NCBI GenBank assembly: GCA_031180725.1
Contig: JAPSLO010000003.1
Coordinates: forward strand, 1 to 64,000
DNA: 64,000 bases
Origin: Roseomonas sp.
Lineage (GTDB): Bacteria > Pseudomonadota > Alphaproteobacteria > Acetobacterales > Acetobacteraceae
Reading direction: 5' to 3'
The notes under the pieces are model-generated. The model saw only the letters and a program-made list of their open reading frames with translations, was not told the DNA's origin and ran no database searches. Shown one piece after another: positions 7,668 to 16,312 of this stretch. The position numbers were made by a program, and so were the translations under genes. Every line of letters starts with the position of its first letter. Within the stretch, counting starts at the first letter, position 1.

Positions 7668-8360
7668 TCAGCCGGCGCGCCGCAGCGCGACCGCCAGCAG
7701 ATGGCCGGGGGTCGGCTGGCATTGCAGGAAGCGCCAGGCGCAGGGATCGCCGCAGGTGGAAGGGGCGTAGAGCAGGGAAGGCGGGTCCAGCGTGAAGGCA
7801 AAGCGCGCGAAACCGAGGCCGAAGCCCTCTCCGGTGGCCTTGGCGAGGGCCTCCTTCAGGGTCCAGAGGCGCAGGAAATCCGGAAGCCGCTGGGGCGCCG
7901 GCAGGGCGGCGAGCAGCGCCGCCTCCTCTGGCGCAAAATAGCGTTCGGCCAGTTCCAGCACGGATAGCTGGCGGTCCAGCGCCTCGACATCCAGGCCGAC
8001 ATCGTCGCGGGCGGCGAGGGCGCAGGCCGCCAGCCCACGGGTATGCGACAGGCTGAAGCGCAGCCCGGCGGGGTTCTGGGCCGCCTCGATCTCCGGCCGT
8101 CCAGCAGGGCCGGTGGTGAAGCGCCAGGCGGCGGGGGGCAGGCCGCCGGCCTCGGCCAGCATGGCGCGGACCAGCGCATGGGCGGCGATGAAGGCGCGGC
8201 GGTCGGGCTCGGCGCGGAAGCGGGCGGCGCGGGCCTGTTCCCCGGCATCCAGCATGGCGGTCCAGGCGGCCAGTTGCGCCGTATCCGCGGTGCCGGGCTC
8301 GATGCAGCGCAGCAGCACCGTGCCGCGCGGCGGGGGGCGGGTTGCGGGCGCGCTGGGCAT
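7668..8360 (-). CDS. 4'-phosphopantetheinyl transferase, Sfp type
   Basis: 230 residues. Core motifs of Sfp/AcpT-type transferases are in order: GRPEI near residue 90, RFSLSHTRGLAACALAARDDVGLDVE in the middle (metal ligands in the GLDVE motif), and RLWTLKEALAKATGEGF towards the end. It transfers the phosphopantetheine arm of CoA onto carrier proteins. No polyketide, peptide-synthetase or siderophore genes are in the window, so it probably serves carriers elsewhere. The ATG at 8360 is preferred over a GTG five codons upstream. It is convergent with nothing and follows the deiminase-fold gene on the same strand. Confidence 0.85.
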   Translation of the reverse strand: MPSAPATRPPPRGTVLLRCIEPGTADTAQLAAWTAMLDAGEQARAARFRAEPDRRAFIAAHALVRAMLAEAGGLPPAAWRFTTGPAGRPEIEAAQNPAGLRFSLSHTRGLAACALAARDDVGLDVEALDRQLSVLELAERYFAPEEAALLAALPAPQRLPDFLRLWTLKEALAKATGEGFGLGFARFAFTLDPPSLLYAPSTCGDPCAWRFLQCQPTPGHLLAVALRRAG

Positions 8361-8455
8361 GGCGGCGCCTATCACGGCAAAAGGGGGCGCTCAATGCGGT
8401 GCAGCGCCGGAAGCCGGCGCCCCCCAAACGCCGGCTAGCGGGGTGCGGTCGGCCG

Positions 8456-9466
8456 CTAGACCGGGTCGCGCACCAGCGGCGAGGTGGAGCAGTGGATCCC
8501 GCCGCCGCCGAGGCAAACCCGCTCATAGGGCACCAGCCGCACCGAGACGCCGTAGCGGTCCAGCATCTCCTGCGTGCGGGGGCTGACAGTGTCGCTCATC
8601 AGCACGCGACCGGGGGCAACGGCCAGGCAATTCACCGCCCAGGACGGGTCCTCGTGGTTCATCGGCACCATGCGGATGCCGAGGCGCTTCAACTCCTCCA
8701 TGAAGACGAAGGGCAGGGTTACGGGATTCACGATGGCCACGTCGTGGTGGACCATGACGAAGGCACCGTCGATGTGCAGGCGGTAGCCGGGGATCTGCAC
8801 CCGGATCAGCCGCGTGCCCTGGATGGCCAGCACTTCTTCGAGCTGGCGCGCGCCTTCCTCATTGACGCGGGAGGAGATGCCGACGACCGCGACATCAGGC
8901 CGGATATAGGCGAAGGAGCCGCCCTCCATCAGGCCGGTGCCGTGGATGGTGCGCAGAATGGGCATTCCAAGGGCGGCCAGCGTTTCCGTCACCGGCGCTT
9001 CCTCGCCGCGGCGGATCTTCGGGCCCATGCGCGTCACGATGGCGCCGCCCTTGATGGCGATGCAGCTGTCGCGCGTGTAGATGGATTTGTGCCGCCCCGG
9101 GGCGCAGCGCCTGAGATAGACAACCTCCACCCCTTCCTCGCGCAGCGCCGCGGCCAGCGCGTCATGCTGCGCCTGCTGTTCCGCCAGCGTCGGCCGCACA
9201 TCGCCGCGCCAGTAAGCGCCGGTCTCGGGATCGCCGAAGGCGCCGAGTTCGGGGATGCGGGGCAGCCTCTCCACCACCTGCATCTCCTCGCCGGGGCGGT
9301 GCATCAGCACCATGCGCAGCCTTCCAACATCGGAATTGCAGCCCCATTGGCGGCCCCAGACGCGCTGCTGTTCCCCCGCCTCCTCGAAGGCGGGTTCGGG
9401 GATGCTGGCAAAGCGCTCGATCAGCATGTTGTAGCGGTGGTCGAACTCGCTCATCGCGCGGGACAT
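8456..9466 (-). CDS. Arginine deiminase/amidinotransferase-fold enzyme
   Basis: 336 residues of the guanidino-group-modifying superfamily. Visible are WGCNSDVGRLRMVLMHRPG near the N terminus, SIYTRDSCIAIKGGAIV, GLMEGGSFAYIRPDVAVVG (active-site acid region), LHIDGAFVMVHHDVAIVNP (catalytic His region) and the C-terminal GGGGIHCSTSPL with the nucleophile Cys at about 326. Members include arginine deiminase, dimethylarginine dimethylaminohydrolase and amidinotransferases. Which guanidino compound is used cannot be read from sequence. The start is supported by AGGAG six to ten bases upstream of the ATG at 9464-9466. An agmatinase lies far downstream in the window, without operon linkage. Confidence 0.82.
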   Translation of the reverse strand: MSRAMSEFDHRYNMLIERFASIPEPAFEEAGEQQRVWGRQWGCNSDVGRLRMVLMHRPGEEMQVVERLPRIPELGAFGDPETGAYWRGDVRPTLAEQQAQHDALAAALREEGVEVVYLRRCAPGRHKSIYTRDSCIAIKGGAIVTRMGPKIRRGEEAPVTETLAALGMPILRTIHGTGLMEGGSFAYIRPDVAVVGISSRVNEEGARQLEEVLAIQGTRLIRVQIPGYRLHIDGAFVMVHHDVAIVNPVTLPFVFMEELKRLGIRMVPMNHEDPSWAVNCLAVAPGRVLMSDTVSPRTQEMLDRYGVSVRLVPYERVCLGGGGIHCSTSPLVRDPV

Positions 9467-9573
9467 GCGGGATCTCCTGTGACGGACGACACGGACGACA
9501 TCTGGTGCGCGCTACGCGCAACACGGCGCCGCAACATGGAACGGCTAGGCTCGCCGGCAAGGAGAATGCCAGC

Positions 9574-10116
9574 ATGAGACCGACCCTTCGACTGGCCCGG
9601 CACGCCGACATTGGGCCGCTGCTTGAGATGCATTGGCGCAGCATGCGCGTGCTCGGCGCCGCCTTCTATCCGCGCGAGGTGATCGAGGCGGCGCTGGTCC
9701 GCATGGGCACGCTGGATACCTGCCTGGTGGAGGACGGCACCTATCTGTTGGCCGAGCTGGAGGGCCGCATCGCCGGCAGCGCGGGCTGGAGCCTGCGCGT
9801 GCCGAACTACGCCAGGCTGATGCGGGAGGCGATCCCGCCCCTGCCTGGCCGCGTCGGGCTGGTGCGGAGCGTCTTCGTGGACCCTTCCATGGCCCGCTGC
9901 GGCATCGCGCGCATGCTGATGCGGGCGGTGGAAGCCTGCCTGGCGCGGGAGGGCGCGGAGACGGCGGAGCTGATGGCCACGCTCTCCGGCGTGCCCTTCT
10001 ATGCGGCGCTGGGCTATGAGCGGCTGTCGGACCATGCGCTGGATGTGGGAGAAGGTCTGCGCTTCGGCGTGTGCCGCATGGCGCACAGCCTGGCGCCGCT
10101 GCGCATCGCCGCCTGA
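9574..10116 (+). CDS. GNAT-family N-acetyltransferase
   Basis: 180 residues of GNAT fold. N-terminal strand and helix MRPTLRLARHADIGPLLEMHW, central beta-bulge GLVRSVFVDPSMARCGIARMLMRAVEACLAREG (acetyl-CoA pyrophosphate loop; consensus QxxGxG/A is replaced by ARCGIA), and the C-terminal LSGVPFYAALGYERL. A good AAGGAG box precedes the ATG at 9574. It is divergent from the deiminase-fold gene and convergent with the ABC permease gene, only two bases from the latter's stop. The acceptor substrate is unknown. Confidence 0.82.
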   Translation: MRPTLRLARHADIGPLLEMHWRSMRVLGAAFYPREVIEAALVRMGTLDTCLVEDGTYLLAELEGRIAGSAGWSLRVPNYARLMREAIPPLPGRVGLVRSVFVDPSMARCGIARMLMRAVEACLAREGAETAELMATLSGVPFYAALGYERLSDHALDVGEGLRFGVCRMAHSLAPLRIAA

Positions 10117-10118
10117 CG

Positions 10119-10904
10119 TCATGGGCGGCGCTTCCGCAGAAGCTGGTCCAGCAGCAGCAGCAGCACGGTGAAGATCACCAGCAGCACCGCGACGGCGGCC
10201 ATGGCGGGGTCCAGGTTCTCGTTGATGCCGTTCCAGATGCGGCGGGGCAGGGTGAAGACGTCCCGGCTGGCGATGAACAGCACGATCACCAACTCGTCCC
10301 AGGAATGGATGAAGGCGAAGATGGCGCCGGAGACGATGCCCGGCATGATGCGTGGCAGGATCACCCAGCGCAGCGTCTGCGCCAGCCCGGCCCCCATGCT
10401 GCGTGCCGCCTGTTCCAGCCGCGGGTCGAAGGCGGCGAGCGCGGTGGAGACGGTGATCACCACATAGGGGATGCCGGTGACGCCATGCGCCAGCGTCACG
10501 CCCAGGAAGCGGTCCAGCAGATCGAGCTTGGCGAAATAGCGATAGAGCCCCACCGCATAGACGATAGAGGGGATGATGAGCGGCAGCAGCATCAGCGCCC
10601 GCACCAGATCCGTGCTGCGGCGGGAGATGCGCCAGCAGCCAATGGCGCAAAGCGTGCCCGCCACCACGGCGAGCAGGGTGGAGGCGACGGCGATCCAGAA
10701 ACTCTGCCAGATCGCGTCCAGCCATTCGGGGGAACTGACCACCGTGCCGTAGTGCCGCAGCGACAATGCTTCCACTGGCAGTGACAGGAAGCGCTGGTCG
10801 GTCAGGGAAACGGGGATGATGATGCTGATCGGCAGCAGCAGATAAAGCGCCACCGCCCAGGCAAGCCCGGTGGCGAAGGGCCCCGGCCGGTGCGCGCCCC
10901 CCAT
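10119..10904 (-). CDS. ABC transporter permease (PotC-like)
   Basis: 261 residues with about six hydrophobic segments. It carries the binding-protein-dependent permease EAA loop LEQAARSMGAGLAQTLRWVILPRIMPGI near residue 165-195. The N-terminal pattern AVALYLLLPISIIIPVSLTD and the family order in the operon fit the second inner-membrane subunit of polyamine/Fe-type importers. Its ATG overlaps the TGA of the preceding permease gene (TGATG arrangement), so translation is coupled. It is the last gene of the importer operon. Confidence 0.87.
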   Translation of the reverse strand: MGGAHRPGPFATGLAWAVALYLLLPISIIIPVSLTDQRFLSLPVEALSLRHYGTVVSSPEWLDAIWQSFWIAVASTLLAVVAGTLCAIGCWRISRRSTDLVRALMLLPLIIPSIVYAVGLYRYFAKLDLLDRFLGVTLAHGVTGIPYVVITVSTALAAFDPRLEQAARSMGAGLAQTLRWVILPRIMPGIVSGAIFAFIHSWDELVIVLFIASRDVFTLPRRIWNGINENLDPAMAAVAVLLVIFTVLLLLLDQLLRKRRP

Positions 10905-11824
10905 CAGGCCGTTCCCCCGGCGCCGAAGATCCGGCGGAGGTCCACCATGCGGGAGAAGATGGCCAGCGTGATCAGGATGGCCACCACCAGCATCGTTGCC
11001 ATCATCGCCCCCAGACCCCAGCGCAGCAGGTCCAGGATCTGCAGCTTGATCCATTCGGCGACCATCAGTGTCTTGCCGCCGCCCAGGATGGCCGGCGTGA
11101 CGTAGAAGCCGAGGGAGAAGATGAACACCAGCACCCCCGCCGCGATCAGCCCGGGACGCGATAACGGCAGGAAGACGCGGCGGAAGACGGTCAGGCGCGA
11201 TGCGCCAAGCCCGCGCGCGGCGGAGAGCAGGCGCGGGTCGATCTCGCCCATGCTGGCCAGCATGGGCAGCACGGCATAGGGCACCATGTAGTGCACCATG
11301 CCGATGACGATGCCGAATTCGTTCCAGACCAGCGGCAGTGGCTCGGTGATGAGGCCGCCGGCCATCAGCGTCTCATTCACCAGGCCTTGGCGGCGCAGCA
11401 GCGTCACCCAGGCGAAGGCGCGCACCAGCACGCTGATCCAGAGCGGCACCAGCACGGCCAGCACCCACCAGCGCCGCACGCCGGGGGTGGAGAGGGTGAT
11501 CTTGTAGGCGAGCACATAGCCCAGCAGCAGGGCGACAACGGTGGTGGTGACGCAGATGCGCAAGGTCGTGCCGATGACACGCTGCACGCTTTCGCTGGTG
11601 AAAAGCCTTTCATAGTTGCCGAGGCCCGGCTGGGGCTCGGTCAGCGAGATCGCCAGGACCTGCACCATGGGCGCCAGATAGAAGACGGTCATCAGCAGGA
11701 CGGCAGGCAGGATCAGCGCCCACCAGCCGGCGTCACGGCGGAAGCCCTGTCCGACTGGAGCACGGCGAGCCTCGCGCGCGACCGGATCAGGACGGAAGCC
11801 GAGCCGTGCCGAAGCGCGCTGCAT
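10904..11824 (-). CDS. ABC transporter permease (PotB-like)
   Basis: 306 residues. A hydrophobic segment WWALILPAVLLMTVFYLAPMVQVLAISL follows a ~30-residue basic N terminus. The EAA motif lies in LLSAARGLGASRLTVFRRVFLPLSRPGL around residues 200-228. It is the partner of the following PotC-like permease. Its start codon overlaps the stop of the ATPase gene (TAATG), so the three genes are coupled. PotB/PotC-type permeases move polyamines, other organic cations or opine-like compounds, but the substrate is set mainly by the binding protein. Confidence 0.87.
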   Translation of the reverse strand: MQRASARLGFRPDPVAREARRAPVGQGFRRDAGWWALILPAVLLMTVFYLAPMVQVLAISLTEPQPGLGNYERLFTSESVQRVIGTTLRICVTTTVVALLLGYVLAYKITLSTPGVRRWWVLAVLVPLWISVLVRAFAWVTLLRRQGLVNETLMAGGLITEPLPLVWNEFGIVIGMVHYMVPYAVLPMLASMGEIDPRLLSAARGLGASRLTVFRRVFLPLSRPGLIAAGVLVFIFSLGFYVTPAILGGGKTLMVAEWIKLQILDLLRWGLGAMMATMLVVAILITLAIFSRMVDLRRIFGAGGTA

Positions 11825-12924
11825 TAGGCCGCATCCTCCTCGACCGGCACGCTGGCATCGGCGCTCCAGCCCAGGCGGAGCGGCAGGCCCTCGGCCGGGG
11901 CGATGGGGGCCCGCCAGGTGGGCAGGGTGACCTGCAAACTGCCGAGATCTGCGGTGTGTACCGTCACGGTGTAGCCCGCGCCGGCATAGGACCAGGTGAC
12001 GATGCGGCCTTTCACCACGTTGTCGGCGCTGGCCGTGTCATCCAGCAGCCCGATCTTCTCCGGCCGCAGGGAGAGCAGGGCCAGGGCGCCGACGGCCGGT
12101 TCCGCGGCGCCGGCGGGCAGGGCCTGCACAAGCTGCGTGTTGCCGATGGTGATGCTGAAGCGGCCCTGCGCCGCCTGCCGGACGGTGCCCTGCAGGAAGT
12201 TGGACTTCCCCAGGAAATCCGCCACGAAGCGGGTGCGCGGGCGCTCGTATAGCGCGGCCGGCGGGCCTTCCTGCACCAGCCGGCCATGGTTGAGGATCGC
12301 CACGCGGTCGGAGAGCGACAGCGCCTCCTCCTGGTCATGGGTGACGTTAACGAAGGTGCGGCCGACCCGGCGGTGCAGGGCCTTCAGCTCCTCCTGCAAT
12401 TCGGCGCGCAGCTTCTTGTCGAGCGCCGAGAGCGGCTCGTCCAGCAGCAGCAGGCTGGGGTCGAAGACCAGGGCGCGGGCGAGCGCCACGCGCTGCTGCT
12501 GGCCGCCGGAAAGCTGCGCCGGCCGGCGATCCGCGAAGCGGGTGAGCTGCACCAGGTCCAGCGCGGCGCGCACCTTGGCCTCGCGCTCCGCCGCGCCCAG
12601 CTTGCGCACGCGCAGCGGGAAGGCGACGTTTTCCGCCACCGTCATGTGCGGGAAGAGCGCATAGCCCTGGAAGACCATGCCGAAATTCCGCCGCTCCGGC
12701 GGCAGGCCGGTGATGTCGCGTCCGTCCAGCAGGATTGCGCCCTCGCTGGGCGCCACGAAGCCGGCGATGCACATCAGGATGGTGGTCTTGCCGCTGCCGG
12801 AGGGGCCGAGCAGCGTCAGGAATTCCCCGCTGCCGACGGAAAGCGAGACATCCTCCACCGCGGTGAAATTGCCGTAGCGGCGCGTGATGCCGCGCAGGCC
12901 TAGGGCGTGGCCGGCCGTGGACAT
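11824..12924 (-). CDS. ABC transporter ATP-binding protein (PotA-like)
   Basis: 366 residues. Walker A GPSGSGKTT at about 39-47, Q-loop FQGYALFPHMTVAEN, signature LSGGQQQRVALARAL, Walker B LLLLDEPLSALD and switch His in VTHDQEEALSLSD form a complete ATPase. The C-terminal ~110 residues (from about 255) are a TOBE-type regulatory domain (LLSLRPEKIGLL). It energises the two permeases encoded just downstream. Its ATG overlaps the stop of the class II aldolase gene (TGATG), so aldolase and importer are made from one message. Confidence 0.93.
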   Translation of the reverse strand: MSTAGHALGLRGITRRYGNFTAVEDVSLSVGSGEFLTLLGPSGSGKTTILMCIAGFVAPSEGAILLDGRDITGLPPERRNFGMVFQGYALFPHMTVAENVAFPLRVRKLGAAEREAKVRAALDLVQLTRFADRRPAQLSGGQQQRVALARALVFDPSLLLLDEPLSALDKKLRAELQEELKALHRRVGRTFVNVTHDQEEALSLSDRVAILNHGRLVQEGPPAALYERPRTRFVADFLGKSNFLQGTVRQAAQGRFSITIGNTQLVQALPAGAAEPAVGALALLSLRPEKIGLLDDTASADNVVKGRIVTWSYAGAGYTVTVHTADLGSLQVTLPTWRAPIAPAEGLPLRLGWSADASVPVEEDAA

Positions 12925-13694
12925 CAGCTCTTGTAGTCCGGCTGTTCGCGGTCGAGCTTGCGGCGCAGCGCCTGCCAGGGCAGCCAGCCCTTGGTGGGGC
13001 CGGTGTCGAATTGTGCGCGGGCGCGCCGCACCAGATCGGGCGATGGGATTGCCAGCGGCGCGCCGGAGGATTGCGCGGCAAGCTGGATACGACAGGACTG
13101 TTCCAGGTAGTACATCCAGTAGAAGGCCTCGGCCACGGTGCGACCGACGGTCAGCAGCCCGTGATGGCGCAGGATCAGGCAGGGCTTGTCGCCGAGGTCG
13201 CGCACGATCCGCTCGCGCTCCGAGAGGTTGTCCTCATCGGCGATGCCTTCATAGTCGTGGATCGCCACGCGGCCGTCGAATTCCATCGCCATCTGGTTCA
13301 GGGGCAGCAGTCCGCCCTGTTGCGCCGCCACCGCCATGCCGGCCAGGGTATGCGTGTGCATCACGCACTGCGCGTCGTCGCGGCCGAGATGCACGGCCGA
13401 ATGGATGACGAAGCCCGCCGGGTTCACCGGCCAGGTGGTGGGCTGCGCCGGCTCGCCCTCCGCATCCACCAGCACGAGGGAGGAGGCGGTCACCTCCTCG
13501 AACAGCAGGCCGTAGGGGTTCACCAGGAAACGGTGACCCTCGCCGGGCACGCGCACGGAGAGGTGGGTGAAGACCAGGTCCGTCATGCCGAACAGCGCGA
13601 TCAGCCGATAGGCCGCGGCCAGATCCTCGCGTAGTTCGCGCTCGGTGGGCAGGCGGTCCGAGGGCGGCCTGACGGGCGGTGGGGGAAGGGTCAT
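12924..13694 (-). CDS. Class II aldolase/adducin family protein
   Basis: 256 residues from the ATG at 13694 (another ATG five codons upstream is possible). The class II aldolase head is clear: DLAAAYRLIALFGMTDLVFTHLSVRVPG, then FLVNPYGLLFEEVTASSLVLVD. The zinc-ligand region is CVMHTHTLAGMAVAAQ (His-x-His) with a later His in LILRHHGLLTVG. Such proteins cleave or epimerise sugar phosphates or other hydroxy acids. Some members embedded in transporter operons have no known reaction. It sits between the binding protein and ATPase genes of a PotABC-type importer, an unusual position that suggests it acts on the imported compound. Confidence 0.87.
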   Translation of the reverse strand: MTLPPPPVRPPSDRLPTERELREDLAAAYRLIALFGMTDLVFTHLSVRVPGEGHRFLVNPYGLLFEEVTASSLVLVDAEGEPAQPTTWPVNPAGFVIHSAVHLGRDDAQCVMHTHTLAGMAVAAQQGGLLPLNQMAMEFDGRVAIHDYEGIADEDNLSERERIVRDLGDKPCLILRHHGLLTVGRTVAEAFYWMYYLEQSCRIQLAAQSSGAPLAIPSPDLVRRARAQFDTGPTKGWLPWQALRRKLDREQPDYKS

Positions 13695-13758
13695 CGCAGC
13701 GCCTTGCACATGAACAGGGCAGGGCGGGGCAGGCCCTGTCGCCGCCCCGCCCGGCGGG

Positions 13759-14871
13759 TCAGCCGGTGATGATGTCCAGATAGTCCTGGTTCACCTGCTG
13801 GTAGTTCTCGCCCCACCAGACGCCATTCAGCACCACCTGCTGGGCGGCATTGGCGGGGTCGGTCGGGTTCACCGCCTTAAACTCGGCCGGCACCCTGGCC
13901 GCGGCGGCGGGGTTGGTGGGGCCGTTGCCGAGGAATTGCAGCAGGCCCACCTGCGGTTCCGGCTTGGCCAGCATGCTGGCCAGCAGGCGCTGCGCCAGCT
14001 CGCCGCCCGCATTGCCGCGCGGGATGACGAAGATGCCGGCCTGCAGTAGACCCTGGTTCCAGATGAACTTGATGCGGCCATTGGTTTCCCGCTGCAGCAC
14101 AGTGGCGCGGGTGTGCCAGATATGGCCCATCACCGCTTCGCCGGTGCGCAGGAACTGCTCGCTCTCGCTGCCCGAATTCCAGAAGACGGCATTGCGCCGG
14201 ATCTCCCGGATCTTCGCCAGGCAGGCGCGCAGATCCAGCGGGTAGAGGTTCTGGGGGCTCTTGCTGAGTGCCATCTGGGCTGCATCCAGCGTGGCCAGCG
14301 CATCCCGGCGCAGCAGCCGGGTGCCGGGGAAGCGCTGCAGGTCGAAGAAATCCGCCCAGCTCGTCGGGCCGCCATTCGGGAACTTCGCGCTGTCGTAGCA
14401 GAGCACGGAGCTGAAGGAGTAGGGCGCCGCGCCGTACTCCAGCGCGAAGCCCGGGCCGATCACATGTTCCCGGTTGACGATGTTGTAGTCGATCCTGCTG
14501 ACCAGGTTCTGCCTGCCCAGCACGACCGAGGAGGAAGCCGAGCTGTCGCACAGGTCCCAGGTGACGCGGCCGCTTTCCACCATGGATCGGATTCGGCCGG
14601 CGGAAGGCCCGGTGCTGTCCTGCACCACGCGGACGCCGGCATTCTCGGCCATGAAGGGCTCGCCATAGAACCGGCCGAAGCCGTCATTGGCGATGCCGCC
14701 CCAGTTTACCATCACAAGCTGGCGCTGCGCCTGGGCGCGGGCATCGCCCGCTTCCAGCGCCGGCGCGGCGCCGAGGGCGGCGAGCCCCGCGAGCAGCGTG
14801 CGGCGGCTTACCTCGCCACGGCGGAACTTCTCATGGGCCAGCTCCACGCAATCCTGCTGGAAGCTCTGCAT
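13759..14871 (-). CDS. ABC transporter substrate-binding protein (spermidine/putrescine-type family)
   Basis: 370 residues. An N-terminal cytoplasmic tail MQSFQQDCVELAHEKFRRG precedes a twin-arginine-like signal SRRTLLAGLAALGAAPALEAGDARAQ. The mature part begins RQLVMVNWGGIANDGFGRFYGEPF, typical of the PotD-related extracellular binding family, with WDLCDSSASSSVVLG, TSWADFFDLQRFPGTR and IWNQGLL segments. It is the first gene of the importer operon and sits divergently from the FAD oxidoreductase. GGGAGACGGGG upstream supports the ATG at 14871. The substrate is not identifiable. The neighbouring FAD enzyme resembles amine/amino-acid oxidases, so a nitrogen compound is plausible. Confidence 0.87.
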   Translation of the reverse strand: MQSFQQDCVELAHEKFRRGEVSRRTLLAGLAALGAAPALEAGDARAQAQRQLVMVNWGGIANDGFGRFYGEPFMAENAGVRVVQDSTGPSAGRIRSMVESGRVTWDLCDSSASSSVVLGRQNLVSRIDYNIVNREHVIGPGFALEYGAAPYSFSSVLCYDSAKFPNGGPTSWADFFDLQRFPGTRLLRRDALATLDAAQMALSKSPQNLYPLDLRACLAKIREIRRNAVFWNSGSESEQFLRTGEAVMGHIWHTRATVLQRETNGRIKFIWNQGLLQAGIFVIPRGNAGGELAQRLLASMLAKPEPQVGLLQFLGNGPTNPAAAARVPAEFKAVNPTDPANAAQQVVLNGVWWGENYQQVNQDYLDIITG

Positions 14872-14989
14872 CCCCGTCTCCCTTTTTTCGATGTTGGCGC
14901 CCCTGTCGTGACGTGGTCCCTCTTGATCCGGAGGCCGTCCGGCGGAAACCTGCGTTGCATCAGTCAACAGCGGGACGCGCCGGACCGCA

Positions 14990-16312
14990 ATGTCCTCCCT
15001 GCATCCGATCTTCGCCCCTGGCTTCCAGCAACGCCCCTGGTGGTGGGAAGCCGCCGAGCCCCCGGAGCGGGAGGGCGCCCTGCCTGACAGGGCGGAGGTG
15101 GCCATCGTCGGCGGCGGCTATGCCGGCCTGTCCGCCGCGCTCACCTTGCAGCGCCTGGGTCACAGGACCGTGGTGCTGGATGCGGAGCGCATCGGCTGGG
15201 GCGCCTCCTCGCGCAACGGGGGCATGGTCTCGGGCGGGCTGAAGGTGGCAACGACGGGGCTGGAGAAGGCGCATGGCGCGGAAGGGGCGCGGCGCATCGC
15301 CCTGGCCGCAGCCGCCTCTCTGCCCTTCCTCGAGGAGACGATCGCGCGGGAAGGGATCGACTGCGACTATGTCCGCTGCGGGCGTTTCGTCGGCGCCTGG
15401 TCGCGCGCGCATTACGATGCGATGGCGCAGAAGGTGGACTGGCTGGCGGAGATCACCGGCCTGCCCGCCGCCATGCTGCCGCGGGAGCGCCAGCGCGAGG
15501 CGCTGGGCAGCGACCACTACCATGGCGGCATGATCGCCGCGGCCACCGGCAGCCTGCATCCCGGAAAGTATGCGCGCGGCCTGGCCGCGGCCGCGGCTAG
15601 GGCGGGCGCCCATCTGGTGGACCATGTGCGCGTGCTCGGCATCGCGCATGAAGGCAGCGGGGCGCGGCTACTGACCAGCAAGGGCGAGCTGCGCGCCGAT
15701 GCCGTGCTGGTGGCGACCAATGGCTATTCCTTCGACCCGCGCGGCACGGCCAGCCCCTGGCTGGCGCGGCGCCTGGTGCCGCTGGCCTCCTACATCATCG
15801 CGACGGAGGAGATCCCGGAGGAACAGATCGAGCGCTTCTTCCCGGGCCGCCGCATGATCAGCGACAGCAAGCGGGTGCTCAACTACTTCCGGCCCTCGCC
15901 GGACGGGAAGCGCATCCTCTGGGGCGGGCGGGCCTCCTTCCGCGCGGTGGATGCGGTCACGGCGGCGCCAACGCTGCATGCGCAGATGTGCGCGGTGTTC
16001 CCGGAGGCGGCGAAGCTGAAGATCACCCATGCCTGGAACGGCAATGTGGCCTTCACCTTCGACTACCTGCCGCATATCGGCGTGCAGGACGGCATCCACT
16101 ATGCCGCGGGCTGCCAGGGCAGCGGAGTCGCGATGGCGAGCTGGCTGGGCCACAATGTGGCGCTGAAGATGGCCGGCGCGGCGAATGAGCGCTTCCCGCT
16201 GGATGGCCTGCCTTTTCCCACCATGCCGGGCTATCGCGGCCATCCCTGGTTCCTGCCGCTCGTCGGCACCTATTACCGGCTGCGCGATCGGCTGGACCGG
16301 ATGGCCGCCTGA
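14990..16312 (+). CDS. FAD-dependent oxidoreductase (DadA/PuuB-like amine or amino-acid oxidase)
   Basis: 440 residues. The N-terminal motif QRPWWWEAAEP followed by VAIVGGGYAGLSAALTLQRLG (Rossmann GxGxxG at about 41-46) and IGWGASSRNGGMVSGGLK is characteristic of the gamma-glutamylputrescine oxidase-like branch of the DAO family. The C-terminal FAD contact WNGNVAFTFDYLPHIG ... GCQGSGVAMASWLG is intact. It would oxidise an amine, releasing aldehyde and ammonia. It is divergent from a PotABCD-like importer and its stop overlaps the start of the amidohydrolase gene, so import, oxidation and hydrolysis of one nitrogen compound is a reasonable inference. Confidence 0.87.
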   Translation: MSSLHPIFAPGFQQRPWWWEAAEPPEREGALPDRAEVAIVGGGYAGLSAALTLQRLGHRTVVLDAERIGWGASSRNGGMVSGGLKVATTGLEKAHGAEGARRIALAAAASLPFLEETIAREGIDCDYVRCGRFVGAWSRAHYDAMAQKVDWLAEITGLPAAMLPRERQREALGSDHYHGGMIAAATGSLHPGKYARGLAAAAARAGAHLVDHVRVLGIAHEGSGARLLTSKGELRADAVLVATNGYSFDPRGTASPWLARRLVPLASYIIATEEIPEEQIERFFPGRRMISDSKRVLNYFRPSPDGKRILWGGRASFRAVDAVTAAPTLHAQMCAVFPEAAKLKITHAWNGNVAFTFDYLPHIGVQDGIHYAAGCQGSGVAMASWLGHNVALKMAGAANERFPLDGLPFPTMPGYRGHPWFLPLVGTYYRLRDRLDRMAA